The notes beneath the pieces are model-generated. The model was not told where the DNA came from and did not search any database. It was given only the letters and a program-made list of their open reading frames with translations. Shown piece by piece: positions 47,798-56,700 of a stretch of DNA of 64,000 bases. The first letter of the stretch is position 1. Each line of letters begins with the position of its first letter. Origin of the DNA: an uncultured Burkholderiales bacterium (lineage in GTDB: Bacteria; Pseudomonadota; Gammaproteobacteria; Burkholderiales; Burkholderiaceae_C); contig CAIQHG010000048.1 of assembly GCA_903871545.1 (NCBI GenBank), forward strand, positions 35,770-99,769. The letters run 5' to 3'. A program made the translations under genes and the position numbers.

Positions 47798-50113
47798 TTA
47801 CTGAGATTGTGGTTTCTCAGGGGATTGCGGGGCAGAGTGCTTTGAATGAGAGTCAACCTCACTCACCACAGTCTCTTGTTCACCACCGGCGTTGTAAGTT
47901 GCACCACTTTGCGGACCATGGTCTGGATCATTTTCTCTAACATCAAGATCAAGTTCTAAACTTAGACCGCTAAGACCAACCGAGGCTGCGTCCTGCGCCT
48001 GTGCGGAGTCCTCGGGGTCCTCCTCAAACTCTGGGATCTGGGTGCTCTCTAAACTAGTGTTGGAGGAGGGGTGGCATAGTTCTAGGAAATCTGCTTTAAC
48101 GTCCATGCTCATCAAATCTATGGATGATAAGCGCACTCTGATTTGTGCCCCGCGTTGCAAATCGGGCGCGCCGTTGACGCTTAATACAAGCGGCAGTGTG
48201 TCCGCCCGTGCAAGGGGGGGAGTGCCGGGATAGGTTTTAAACACATTGAGCGTCAACTCATGAATGTTTTCTTGTTGAACGTACTTAAGCGTCCAGTACC
48301 TCTCCATGCTTGATTGATAGGAGTTGTAAGCCGTGTAGGCGCAATCAAACGCAGAGATGATTGCCATGAGGTCGGTATCTTTTGGCTTAAAAGGAGCCAC
48401 TAAAGCGGCCGTGGCTCCGTGCTGGACGCAAGCACAAATCTGCCACTGGTTCACCAAGTCCGTGTAACGACGAAGAGGCGATGTGCTCCACGCGTAACAA
48501 GGTACCCCAATTCCTGCGTGAGGTAAAGCCTTGGTGCTCATTCTCACTTTAATACCCGCAGCCATACTGGCTTGACTTCTGTAAATACCGGGGACCCCCA
48601 GATCCGCCATCCATTTACCCCAAGTGCTGTTGGCCAAAATCATGGCCTCTGCAACAATTAAATCCAGGGGCGCTCCACGGTGTCTGGGCTCTAAACGGAC
48701 GATCTCGCTACCGGTTAAAGGGGTGTTTTGTATTTTCTCAATTTGAAAATTAAAATCAGGCCTGTTAAAGTTCTCCGGCTTGCCGCGCACGACTTCGCGT
48801 TGGGCTTTTAAATGCTGAGCGAGTCGAAATAAGTAGCTAAGTTGTGTCCTGGGGAGGTCGGATAAGTGGTGAATACCAAGGAGGTGGGGAGATTCACTCG
48901 AACCTAGCTCCCCATTGTCTTGCTCGCCGCTTGAGTCTGGTAACTCTGGTAAGTCTGGTGAAGCTGGTGAATCTTCATGATTCAGCCAATCCACGGTCAC
49001 GATATGGTCGAGCCTGTCGTGTCTTAAATTTTTCTCAATCTTGACCCTCTCTATACGAGTGTAGGTGTTAAGAATCTCAAAAGTATCTGCGTTCAGCACC
49101 ACATACAAGGAAAGCGCAGGACAAACTGCCCCTTCTCTAAGCGTGAAGTGCTCGATCACCGATTTGGGGAGCATGGTTATTTTTACGCCTGGCATATAAA
49201 CCGTAGACAAACGACTGCGAGCAAGGGTGTCTACGCTGTCGTTTGTTTTAATCCAAAGAGCGGGAGCGGCGATGTGTATACCCACAGTGACTTCTGTGGT
49301 GCCCAAGCCTTGGACCGATAAAGCATCATCAATTTCGGTGGTTTGAGAGTCATCAATTGAAAAGGCAACCGCACTTGCCAAAGGCAAAGGGGCGGTTATT
49401 TTGTCCAACTCAGCAGCAGTTGGAGCCGCCGTGTTGCTTTGGAATTCAAACCCTTTAGGGAATTGGTCAAATAAGAACCGCTGCCAATGGAACTCATAAG
49501 CTGAGGCAATAGCGCCGGCTTTGGTCAGGAGCGCCATGGCAGGCATTTGCGCTTGTTTTGCGGCTTGCACAACGGCTTTATAGGCAGCTGAGTTCTTGTC
49601 CGGTTTGAACAGTATCTTATAAATTTCGTCGGATACGGGTTGGGGACACTTACCAAGTGCAAGCTCATCTGCCCAAGCACCTATTTGCGATAGCAATTCT
49701 TTTTTTCTCTCAATTGCAATCAAGGCTTGTTGGATCACTTCAGCGCTCGCTTTTTTGAATCTCCCTTTTCCCATTCGCCGAAAGTAATGAGGCGCGTCGT
49801 GAAGCGTTTTAAGCATCGCGACTTGCTCAGCCGAGGAGGGCGAGGCGCTGAAATATTCGACACTTAGATCTAAAAAACTAAATTCCTCAGTGGGCGCAAA
49901 TTCCCAAGCAATTTGCAAATCAATGCTGTCGCAAATCTCTTTCGCACTTGTGAGGAGCTCTTCTGGTTTTGGTGTTTCAAACTTAAACAAAATAGCGGGG
50001 TCTTTAACCTTGATGCGTTTACCGCTTTCAAGCTCAATTTGCGAAGAAGACTGTGCCTGCGACAAAATGCGTCCAGTGCCCAGTTTCCCAGAATCTTCAA
50101 ATAGTGCGTACAT
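47798..50113 (-). CDS. RNase II/R-family exoribonuclease
   Basis: 771 aa 3'-5' exoribonuclease. The RNB domain starts near SAVAFSIDDSQTTEIDDALSV with the catalytic Asp cluster, then VTVGIHIAAPALWI, TVYMPGVKITMLP and a late APLDLIVAEAMILANSTWGKWM and WSTSPLRRYTDLVNQWQI motif. The C-terminal 80 residues are acidic and probably disordered. I chose the ATG at 50111-50113 with GGGAGA upstream over the ATG eight codons earlier. First gene of the minus-strand group leading to ruvC. Confidence 0.9.
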   Translation of the reverse strand: MYALFEDSGKLGTGRILSQAQSSSQIELESGKRIKVKDPAILFKFETPKPEELLTSAKEICDSIDLQIAWEFAPTEEFSFLDLSVEYFSASPSSAEQVAMLKTLHDAPHYFRRMGKGRFKKASAEVIQQALIAIERKKELLSQIGAWADELALGKCPQPVSDEIYKILFKPDKNSAAYKAVVQAAKQAQMPAMALLTKAGAIASAYEFHWQRFLFDQFPKGFEFQSNTAAPTAAELDKITAPLPLASAVAFSIDDSQTTEIDDALSVQGLGTTEVTVGIHIAAPALWIKTNDSVDTLARSRLSTVYMPGVKITMLPKSVIEHFTLREGAVCPALSLYVVLNADTFEILNTYTRIERVKIEKNLRHDRLDHIVTVDWLNHEDSPASPDLPELPDSSGEQDNGELGSSESPHLLGIHHLSDLPRTQLSYLFRLAQHLKAQREVVRGKPENFNRPDFNFQIEKIQNTPLTGSEIVRLEPRHRGAPLDLIVAEAMILANSTWGKWMADLGVPGIYRSQASMAAGIKVRMSTKALPHAGIGVPCYAWSTSPLRRYTDLVNQWQICACVQHGATAALVAPFKPKDTDLMAIISAFDCAYTAYNSYQSSMERYWTLKYVQQENIHELTLNVFKTYPGTPPLARADTLPLVLSVNGAPDLQRGAQIRVRLSSIDLMSMDVKADFLELCHPSSNTSLESTQIPEFEEDPEDSAQAQDAASVGLSGLSLELDLDVRENDPDHGPQSGATYNAGGEQETVVSEVDSHSKHSAPQSPEKPQSQ

Positions 50114-50177
50114 GAGTAGATTCTCCCATGGATGCAAGGGTCGCTTCCAGTGAGGTAGCGTTCAAGGGGGAAAAAAT

Positions 50178-50831
50178 TCAATTTATATTGAAGTTTTTCA
50201 TCAAAAAATCTAACGCATATGACGCGTGGTTATGAAAATCTGACATAGCGTGATCCGATCCTTGCACGATATAGTGATCCGCCCCGCTAAAGAAAGAAAC
50301 CATCTCTTGCCAATCGAGCACCTCATCTCCAGTGCAAGCCATCAAAAGTTGTGGGGATAGTTGATTGAGTGAGTGATGTTTCAAAGGCCTTTCTCCCTTT
50401 GCCTGTTTGGGCGCAGCGCTTAAGTCTTTTTGCCGATCAGACATACTGAGCAGCTCGTCGATGTACTCTGGCCTAAAATAAAAAGATTCCTGTGCAGATT
50501 GCCAAACAGTTTGTTCCCCGATGTGGTTTTTAAGGTCTCGCGCCGGGTGACACGCTGGGTTGATTAAAACGCTTTTAATTCCCTTTTCTTTTGCAATCCA
50601 GTTTGCGTAAAACCCCCCCAGTGAGGAGCCCACCACAGCGCTTGAGTGTACGGGCCAATCTTGGGTGAGATTCAAAATCAGTTCGCCTGCGCTTTTAGGG
50701 GAGGGGGGGAGTTGGGGGCAACACCAAATGATTTTTGGGTACCGAGCCTCAAGGAGTTGAGCCAAGTATTGAGCTTTAGATGATTGGGGGGATGAGCGAA
50801 ATCCGTGTAGGTACAAAAGATGAGTGATCAT
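50178..50831 (-). CDS. YqiA/YcfP-family alpha/beta hydrolase (esterase)
   Basis: 217 aa from the chosen ATG. The fold starts LLYLHGFRSSPQSSKA; nucleophile elbow SSLGGFYA; DEVLDW and GSDHAMSDF supply Asp and His. Family members are small cytosolic esterases of unknown substrate. Upstream in-frame starts would add 15 basic residues without a domain; the chosen ATG at 50829-50831 begins MITHLLYLHGF as in relatives. Divergent from rodA. Confidence 0.88.
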   Translation of the reverse strand: MITHLLYLHGFRSSPQSSKAQYLAQLLEARYPKIIWCCPQLPPSPKSAGELILNLTQDWPVHSSAVVGSSLGGFYANWIAKEKGIKSVLINPACHPARDLKNHIGEQTVWQSAQESFYFRPEYIDELLSMSDRQKDLSAAPKQAKGERPLKHHSLNQLSPQLLMACTGDEVLDWQEMVSFFSGADHYIVQGSDHAMSDFHNHASYALDFLMKNFNIN

Positions 50832-50876
50832 AGGTTTTAAAAAGCATCGTTTTAAAAAAGTCCTCTGCGGGTTCAA

Positions 50877-50924
50877 GTGCGGCTTAAAGCGCGGCTTAAA
50901 TGGCGTCTTAAAGGGCGTCTTAAA
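50877..50924. repeat. Four 12-bp tandem repeats between yqiA-like and rodA genes
   Basis: Four consecutive 12-mers of the form NNGCGKCTTAAA (K is G in the first two, T in the last two) lie in the divergent spacer. CTTAAA occurs at exactly 12-bp intervals. No protein-coding role is likely. Confidence 0.75.
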
Positions 50925-50990
50925 GTGTAGGTGTAAAGGGCTTCAATATTATGGGCAACTGTGGTTAAGTCTGAGCGATAATCCATCTCT

Positions 50991-52145
50991 ATGGCAACCG
51001 AGTTCAATAGACCTAATTTTTATTACAGACTCTCCCCCCTTTTAAAGGGATTTGATGGTCCTTTGGCGCTAGCTGTTTTTTTACTTGCTTGTGCGGGTTT
51101 GATCACTATTTACTCATCTGGTTTTGGTGATGGCCAGCGATTTTGGGACCAATTAAGAAACATGGTTCTCGCAACTGTCATTATGTTTAGTGTGGCCCAG
51201 ATCCCGCCCCAAAGATTGATGACCTTAGCACTGCCCCTTTACACGGTAGGTCTCGCGTTGTTGGTTGCCGTTGCGCTTTTTGGGTTAACTAAAAAAGGGG
51301 CCCAGCGTTGGCTCAATGTCGGGGTTGTTATCCAGCCCAGTGAGATTTTAAAAATAGCGATGCCCCTTGCACTGTCTTGGTGGTTCCAAAAAAGAGAGGG
51401 TCAACTTAGACCCCTTGACTTCCTGGTTGCAGGGGTTCTTTTGTTCATACCTGTTGCCCTGATCGTTCGACAACCCGATTTGGGTACAGCCATTCTCGTC
51501 CTATCTGCCGGTTTGTTTGTGATTTTCTTTGCTGGACTCAGTTGGTGGTTTATTATCCCGCCCGTGCTCGTGGGGTTGGTATGCGTCACATTATTGGTGG
51601 TTTTTGAGCCCACACTTTGCGCTGACGGATTTAGTTGGCCACTTTTGCACCAATACCAACAGCAAAGAGTCTGCACCTTATTAGATCCTGGGCGAGACCC
51701 ATTGGGCAAAGGGTTTCACATCATCCAAGGAATGATTGCGATTGGCTCGGGAGGATTTTGGGGTAAAGGTTTTGGTCAAGGTACACAGGCCCACTTAGAC
51801 TTTATTCCAGAGAGCACGACAGATTTTGTATTTGCCGCCTATGCAGAGGAGTTTGGTTTGTTTGGTAATTTATTGCTGATCGGCGGATTCATCTTTTTAG
51901 TGCTGCGCGGCTTGACGATAGCCCAACAAGGCCCGACCTTGTTTGCGCGTTTGCTTGCGGGAAGCATCACGCTCATCTTCTTTACTTACGCGTTTGTGAA
52001 TATGGGAATGGTGAGTGGGCTGTTGCCCGTTGTGGGTGTACCCCTCCCATTTATCAGCTACGGCGGCACTGCAATGGTGACACTGGGCTTTGGAATTGGC
52101 ATCTTGATGTCAGTTGCCAAGGCAAAACAGTTGGTGCAATCCTAA
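50991..52145 (+). CDS. rodA: Rod-shape-determining glycosyltransferase RodA (MrdB)
   Basis: 384 aa SEDS-family membrane enzyme that polymerises sidewall peptidoglycan with PBP2. Motifs: KGAQRWLNVGVVIQPSEILKI, RQPDLGTAILVL, GKGFGQGTQAHLDFIPESTTDFVFA and VPLPFISYGGTAM. Shorter N-terminus than FtsW in this window and GTQAHLDFIPES instead of the FtsW form, which separates the two. PBP2 and MreB genes are not in the window. Ends 106 bp before tldD. Confidence 0.95.
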   Translation: MATEFNRPNFYYRLSPLLKGFDGPLALAVFLLACAGLITIYSSGFGDGQRFWDQLRNMVLATVIMFSVAQIPPQRLMTLALPLYTVGLALLVAVALFGLTKKGAQRWLNVGVVIQPSEILKIAMPLALSWWFQKREGQLRPLDFLVAGVLLFIPVALIVRQPDLGTAILVLSAGLFVIFFAGLSWWFIIPPVLVGLVCVTLLVVFEPTLCADGFSWPLLHQYQQQRVCTLLDPGRDPLGKGFHIIQGMIAIGSGGFWGKGFGQGTQAHLDFIPESTTDFVFAAYAEEFGLFGNLLLIGGFIFLVLRGLTIAQQGPTLFARLLAGSITLIFFTYAFVNMGMVSGLLPVVGVPLPFISYGGTAMVTLGFGIGILMSVAKAKQLVQS

Positions 52146-52251
52146 GAAATTTTCGCAAAAAGCAGCATTTAATATGTTTTTGTGACAAAAAGAGGTTCTA
52201 AAAATTCCCTCTTGAGCGCAGTGTCAATTTTCAAGCCATTACAATGGCCCA

Positions 52252-53712
52252 ATGATCTCAAGAGAACCCACCCTAGAACGCTTATCAGTAGCCCGTAAAC
52301 TGTTGCTCGAACCTTACGGCTTGGATGAGTCTCATTTAAGCCATGCCTTAGCTCAAATCAGGACTCACCAAGTCGATGACGCTGACCTGTACTTTCAGTA
52401 CACGCGCGCTGAGGGGTGGAGTTTAGAGGAAGGCATTGTGAAGACCGGATCTTTTAGCATCGACCAAGGCGTTGGTGTTAGGGCGGTGAGCGGAGAGAAA
52501 ACGGCTTTCGCTTATTCAGACGACATTTCGATGGCTGCTTTGCTTGACGCAGCGCGCACGGTCCGAACCATTGCCGCCTCTGGGGGGAACAAATCAGTCC
52601 AAATCCCAAAGCACTCAGTTCCTGGCACTCGCAGTCTTTATTCAGAACACGACCCTATTGCAAGTTTGGGAAGCGCGGAGAAGGTCGCGCTTTTGGAAAA
52701 AATTGAGAAAATGGCGCGCGCCAAAGACCCACGTGTTGTCCAGGTGATGGCCGGCTTGGCCAGCGAATACGATGTAGTACTGATTGCCCGCGCCGACGGG
52801 CTGCTCGCAGCCGATGTCAGGCCGCTTGTGCGTTTGAGCCTGACCGTCATTGCTGAGCAGGGCCCGAGGCGAGAGGTGGGCTCCTCTGGGGGGGGCGGAC
52901 GGTTTGGCCTAGCCTTTTTTGATCAAACCCTTTTAGAGCAGTACGTGAATGAGGCCGTGCAAGCAGCATTGACCAATTTAGAAGCTCAAGCAGCCCCCGC
53001 GGGTGAGATGACCGTTGTGCTTGGATCGGGTTGGCCCGGTATCTTGTTGCATGAGGCCATTGGCCACGGACTTGAGGGGGACTTTAACCGCAAAGGCTCT
53101 AGTGCCTTTGCGGGTAAAATTGGTCAACGAGTTGCTGCAAAAGGGGTTACGGTTTTGGATGACGGGACTTTAGCCGATAGGAGGGGCTCACTCAATGTGG
53201 ACGACGAGGGCAATACCACTCAAAGCAACGTGCTAATTGAGGACGGAATCTTAAAAGGCTATATTCAAGACACCCTGAACGCAAGGCTCATGGGAGTGGC
53301 CCCAACTGGCAACGGTAGGCGCGAGAGCTACGCACACGTCCCCATGCCCAGAATGACCAACACGTACATGCTTTCGGGCGATAAGACCCCGCAAGAAGTT
53401 ATTGCGAGTGTCAAAAAGGGCGTTTACGCAAGTAACTTTGGCGGGGGCCAGGTTGATATCACCTCTGGAAAGTTCGTTTTCTCCGCCAGTCAGGCATGGT
53501 GGGTCGAGAACGGGAAACTAATGTACCCCATCAAAGGCGCTACATTGGTGGGCAACGGCCCGGACGCGCTGACGCGTGTGAGTTTGGTGGGCAACGATAT
53601 GGCGCTTGACAGTGGTGTGGGCACTTGCGGGAAAGAGGGTCAAAGTGTGCCCGTCGGTGTGGGACAGCCCACGCTGCGGATTGACGGTTTGACAGTGGGC
53701 GGCACAGCCTAG
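52252..53712 (+). CDS. tldD: Metalloprotease TldD
   Basis: 486 aa subunit of the TldD/TldE (PmbA) heterodimeric zinc protease that trims unfolded or ribosomally made peptides. The zinc motif HExxxH is at 267-272 (HEAIGH in LLHEAIGHGLEGD). N-terminal substrate-tunnel domain and C-terminal GVGTCGKEGQSVPVGVGQP region fit the TldD subunit. The TldE partner is not adjacent. Confidence 0.96.
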   Translation: MISREPTLERLSVARKLLLEPYGLDESHLSHALAQIRTHQVDDADLYFQYTRAEGWSLEEGIVKTGSFSIDQGVGVRAVSGEKTAFAYSDDISMAALLDAARTVRTIAASGGNKSVQIPKHSVPGTRSLYSEHDPIASLGSAEKVALLEKIEKMARAKDPRVVQVMAGLASEYDVVLIARADGLLAADVRPLVRLSLTVIAEQGPRREVGSSGGGGRFGLAFFDQTLLEQYVNEAVQAALTNLEAQAAPAGEMTVVLGSGWPGILLHEAIGHGLEGDFNRKGSSAFAGKIGQRVAAKGVTVLDDGTLADRRGSLNVDDEGNTTQSNVLIEDGILKGYIQDTLNARLMGVAPTGNGRRESYAHVPMPRMTNTYMLSGDKTPQEVIASVKKGVYASNFGGGQVDITSGKFVFSASQAWWVENGKLMYPIKGATLVGNGPDALTRVSLVGNDMALDSGVGTCGKEGQSVPVGVGQPTLRIDGLTVGGTA

Positions 53713-53751
53713 TTTGGACGCCAGGTTTTTTTCATTAACCCTGGTTTGTGG

Positions 53752-53757
53752 TAAAGT
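53752..53757 (+). promoter_or_regulatory. Candidate -10 for the DAHP synthase leader
   Basis: TAAAGT at 53752-53757, with TTCATT 15 bp upstream as a weak -35. It predicts a transcript start about 2 nt before the leader-peptide ATG, so the leader may be translated from a near-leaderless mRNA; no Shine-Dalgarno exists. The element is weak. Confidence 0.35.
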
Positions 53758-53765
53758 ATTCTCCT

Positions 53766-53834
53766 ATGTCAGTAGTTCATTTCTTTTTTAGTTACTTCTA
53801 TTTCTCACGCCACAGTAGCGGTCGAGAGGCATAA
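53766..53834 (+). CDS. Phe/Tyr-rich attenuator leader peptide (22 codons)
   Basis: The peptide reads MSVVHFFFSYFYFSRHSSG then REA and stop. Seven of the eight residues at positions 6-13 are aromatic: five Phe and two Tyr. It sits directly upstream of an antiterminator/terminator pair and a DAHP synthase gene, the first enzyme of aromatic amino-acid synthesis. Stalling for lack of charged Phe or Tyr tRNA would control read-through. Confidence 0.8.
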   Translation: MSVVHFFFSYFYFSRHSSGREA

Positions 53835-53868
53835 AAGTTCAAAAACACTTTAACTGCGAATCGACCGC
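53818..53868 (+). promoter_or_regulatory. Antiterminator stem of the Phe/Tyr attenuator
   Basis: GCGGTCGA (53818-53825, inside leader codons 18-20) is the exact complement of TCGACCGC (53861-53868). The right arm is also the left arm of the terminator, so the two structures exclude each other. A ribosome paused at codons 6-8 leaves the left arm free; one that reaches the stop covers it. Confidence 0.78.
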
Positions 53869-53889
53869 CTCAACAGGTGGTTTTTTTTT
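53863..53889 (+). terminator. Attenuator terminator upstream of DAHP synthase
   Basis: GACCGCCT (53863-53870) pairs with AGGTGGTT (53875-53882) around a CAAC loop, with two G-U pairs, followed by nine T residues (53881-53889). It is a canonical intrinsic terminator placed inside the leader, 112 bp before aroG. Confidence 0.85.
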
Positions 53890-53931
53890 GTCAAATTTTT
53901 CCATCTCCCCTGTTATTGATAACTTACCCGC

Positions 53932-53960
53932 ATCTTTTAAATCCGAATCTTTTAAATCCG
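53932..53960. repeat. 14-bp tandem direct repeat before aroG
   Basis: ATCTTTTAAATCCG occurs at 53932-53945 and again at 53947-53960, perfect and one base apart. It lies between the attenuator and the start codon, just before a small dyad CTCATTAATGAG with a T-run (53962-53979). Confidence 0.75.
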
Positions 53961-54000
53961 CCTCATTAATGAGTTTTTTGATCGATACTTAAAAAACAAT

Positions 54001-55149
54001 ATGAAAACCCAATCCTCCATCCCTAACCACTCTTTCTCTCAAGGGGGTACCTCCTTAGTTGGGCTACACCCTACGGATAAAACCAGTCACACAGATGATG
54101 AAAGAATCAAAGACATCACGGTGCTCCCACCCCCTGAGCATTTGATCCGGTTTTTTCCTATTTTGGGTACACCTGTGGAGAGTTTGATATCAACGACGCG
54201 CAAAAAAATATCAAAGATCTTACAAGGAAGCGACGACAGGCTGTTGGTCGTTATGGGGCCGTGCTCCATTCACGATCCAAGCGCTGCCCTTGAATACGCA
54301 AGACGCTTGGGGGCAGAGCGTGAACGTTTTCAAGATACGCTTGAGATTGTGATGCGCGTTTATTTTGAAAAACCAAGAACAACTGTGGGTTGGAAGGGGC
54401 TCATCAACGACCCTTACTTAGATGAGAGTTTCAAAATAGAGGAAGGACTCAGGATCGCTCGACAGCTTTTGATAGAGATCAATCGCCTCGGAGTGCCCGC
54501 AGCCAGTGAGTTCCTCGATGTCATCTCCCCTCAGTACATTGGAGACTTGATCAGTTGGGGAGCCATTGGCGCTAGGACCACAGAGAGTCAGGTGCACCGA
54601 GAGCTTGCCTCCGGGCTTTCTGCACCGATTGGGTTTAAGAACGGTACGGACGGAAATATCAAAATTGCAACCGACGCGATTCAAGCAGCGTCGCGGGGAC
54701 ATAACTTTTTGTCAGTGCATAAAAACGGTCAAGTCGCGATTGTTCAAACCCAAGGCAACCCCGATTGCCATGTGATTTTAAGGGGCGGTAAGGCGCCCAA
54801 TTACGACGCTAAAAGCGTAAAAGCCGCATGCGATGAGTTGACTCTCTCAAAGCTTGCGCCTCGCTTAATGGTGGACTGCTCACACGCAAATAGCAGCAAA
54901 CAACACGCCCTACAAATTGAGGTTGCTAAAGACATAGCCCACCAAATCAGTGCCGGCTCTCACCACATTTTTGGATTAATGGTGGAGAGTCACCTACTTG
55001 AAGGAGCACAAAAATTCAACCCAGGCAAAGACGATGTTGCCAAGCTCACATTGGGTCAAAGCATTACCGATGCCTGTATCAGTTGGGAGAGCTCGGTCCC
55101 GGTGCTTGAGAGTTTATCTAAGGCCGTTAAAGTTAGACGCAAAAGTTAA
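54001..55149 (+). CDS. aroG: 3-deoxy-7-phosphoheptulonate (DAHP) synthase, AroG/AroF/AroH type
   Basis: 382 aa class I DAHP synthase joining phosphoenolpyruvate and erythrose 4-phosphate. Motifs: VMGPCSIHDPSAALEYARRL, VMRVYFEKPRTTVGWKGLINDPYLD, GARTTESQVHRELASG, PIGFKNGTDG and VDCSHANSSKQH. The N-terminal 40 residues are unlike enteric paralogs and variable. It is preceded by a Phe/Tyr leader, so transcription probably responds to aromatic amino acids; which of them inhibits the enzyme cannot be read from the sequence. Its ATG has no clear Shine-Dalgarno. Confidence 0.93.
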   Translation: MKTQSSIPNHSFSQGGTSLVGLHPTDKTSHTDDERIKDITVLPPPEHLIRFFPILGTPVESLISTTRKKISKILQGSDDRLLVVMGPCSIHDPSAALEYARRLGAERERFQDTLEIVMRVYFEKPRTTVGWKGLINDPYLDESFKIEEGLRIARQLLIEINRLGVPAASEFLDVISPQYIGDLISWGAIGARTTESQVHRELASGLSAPIGFKNGTDGNIKIATDAIQAASRGHNFLSVHKNGQVAIVQTQGNPDCHVILRGGKAPNYDAKSVKAACDELTLSKLAPRLMVDCSHANSSKQHALQIEVAKDIAHQISAGSHHIFGLMVESHLLEGAQKFNPGKDDVAKLTLGQSITDACISWESSVPVLESLSKAVKVRRKS

Positions 55150-55162
55150 CCCCCCCCCGCTT

Positions 55163-56632
55163 TTATTTAACTCTATTTTTAGCGGCTTCTTTAAGACCGG
55201 ATAAGATCTTTTCATGTATGCCGCCAAATGATCCATTGCTCATACACAAAATATGGTCTCCCGCTTGCGCGTGCAAGCAGACTTGACTGACCAACTCGTC
55301 AAGTGTTTGGCAAACTATAGCCCGTTGGCCAAGCGGTTTTAGGGCTTGCGCGGGGCTCCAGTCCAGTCCCTGAGAGTGGCAAAGTGAGAGGTCTGCTGCG
55401 CCAAGGCTTTGGGGCAGTAAAGAGTTCATCGAGCCCAGTTTCATGGTGTTGGAGCGAGCTTCAAAAACAGCCAAAATCCTTCTCCCCGCGCCCACTGTGT
55501 GCCTGAGCCCCTCAAGCGTAGTTTGGATGGCGGTTGGGTGGTGCGCAAAATCGTCATAGACTGTGATGAGTGAATCAGGGTCATCCACCCGCCCATCCCT
55601 CGCCCCTTGCACAGCGCCTTTGATTTCCATGCGTCTTTTAACGTTGTTGAAACTTTGCAACGCCAGCGCCGCTTGGGCAGGCTCTACGCCGTAGTGCTTT
55701 GCAGCGGCAATGCTGGCAAGGGCGTTCATTTGGTTGTGTGCGCCGCTCAAAGACCAATTGAGTTTGGCAACAACGCGCTCGTTAAATAAAACCTCAAAGG
55801 AGTGGGCTTCGCCGTTTGCCCGCCAATTGGCAAGGGGGTGGGGGCCAAAGCGAGTCACGCCGCTCCACAGGCCCATCTCTAACACTCGCTCCAAACTCTT
55901 CTCACACGCATTAACCACTACCTCCCCAGAACGCGGTACCGTTCTTACCAAATGATGAAATTGTCGCTCGATGGTGGCTAAGTTGTCGAATATATCAGCG
56001 TGATCAAACTCTAAATTATTTAAAACCGCTGTGCGCGGTTTGTAATGCACAAACTTACTGCGTTTATCAAAAAAGGCAGTGTCGTATTCATCAGCTTCAA
56101 TCACAAAGGGGGGAAGTTTGCTAGAGTTTTTATCCCCTGTGTTCTCACTCATGCGAGCAGATAGATTGAAATTAAGGGGCACACCTCCCACTAAAAATCC
56201 TGGTTTGAGGCCTGCACACTCTAGTATCCAAGCCAACATGGCTGTGGTCGTTGTTTTGCCGTGTGTGCCAGCAACTGCGATAACGTGGTGTGGGCGCTCA
56301 GCGGTATGCAGTATGTGCTCGCTCAACCATTGTGGTCCACTGGTGTAGGGCAAACCATTTTCTAAAATGGCCTCCATTAAAGGAAATTTAGGGGACTCAG
56401 GACTCAGGTGTACTCTTGAGACCACGTTTCCAATCACCCACATGTCAGGTTTTAAGCTGAGTTGATCGTCTGCGTATCCCTCTATAAGGTCAATGCCAAG
56501 TGCGCGAAGTTGGTCGCTCATGGGGGGGTAGACGCTTGCGTCGCAGCCCGTCACTTTATGGCCCGCTTGGCGTGCGAGCGCTGCAAGGCCACCCATAAAG
56601 GTGCCGCAAATGCCGAGTATGTGTATGTGCAT
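55163..56632 (-). CDS. mpl: Murein tripeptide ligase Mpl
   Basis: 489 aa Mur-ligase relative that attaches recycled L-Ala-gamma-D-Glu-meso-DAP to UDP-MurNAc. N-terminal MHIHILGICGTFMGGLAALARQAGHKVTGCD and ATP loop [13 protein letters not shown], then LEFDHADIF and DDFAHHPTAI. The ICGTFMGG start and length distinguish it from MurC. It is convergent with aroG and lies 68 bp from the divergent hypothetical gene. Confidence 0.95.
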   Translation of the reverse strand: MHIHILGICGTFMGGLAALARQAGHKVTGCDASVYPPMSDQLRALGIDLIEGYADDQLSLKPDMWVIGNVVSRVHLSPESPKFPLMEAILENGLPYTSGPQWLSEHILHTAERPHHVIAVAGTHGKTTTTAMLAWILECAGLKPGFLVGGVPLNFNLSARMSENTGDKNSSKLPPFVIEADEYDTAFFDKRSKFVHYKPRTAVLNNLEFDHADIFDNLATIERQFHHLVRTVPRSGEVVVNACEKSLERVLEMGLWSGVTRFGPHPLANWRANGEAHSFEVLFNERVVAKLNWSLSGAHNQMNALASIAAAKHYGVEPAQAALALQSFNNVKRRMEIKGAVQGARDGRVDDPDSLITVYDDFAHHPTAIQTTLEGLRHTVGAGRRILAVFEARSNTMKLGSMNSLLPQSLGAADLSLCHSQGLDWSPAQALKPLGQRAIVCQTLDELVSQVCLHAQAGDHILCMSNGSFGGIHEKILSGLKEAAKNRVK

Positions 56633-56700
56633 ACCTAAATTGTAGGGGCTATGGGCGACTGTGTTTGCAAGAGCTTTTGAAATGCGGGCACAATCAGCTC

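Noticed and set aside
50824..51045. Plus-strand 73-codon frame covering the 12-bp repeats before rodA
   Set aside because: It lacks a ribosome site, overlaps the start of the esterase and of rodA, and its sequence is only the translated repeat.
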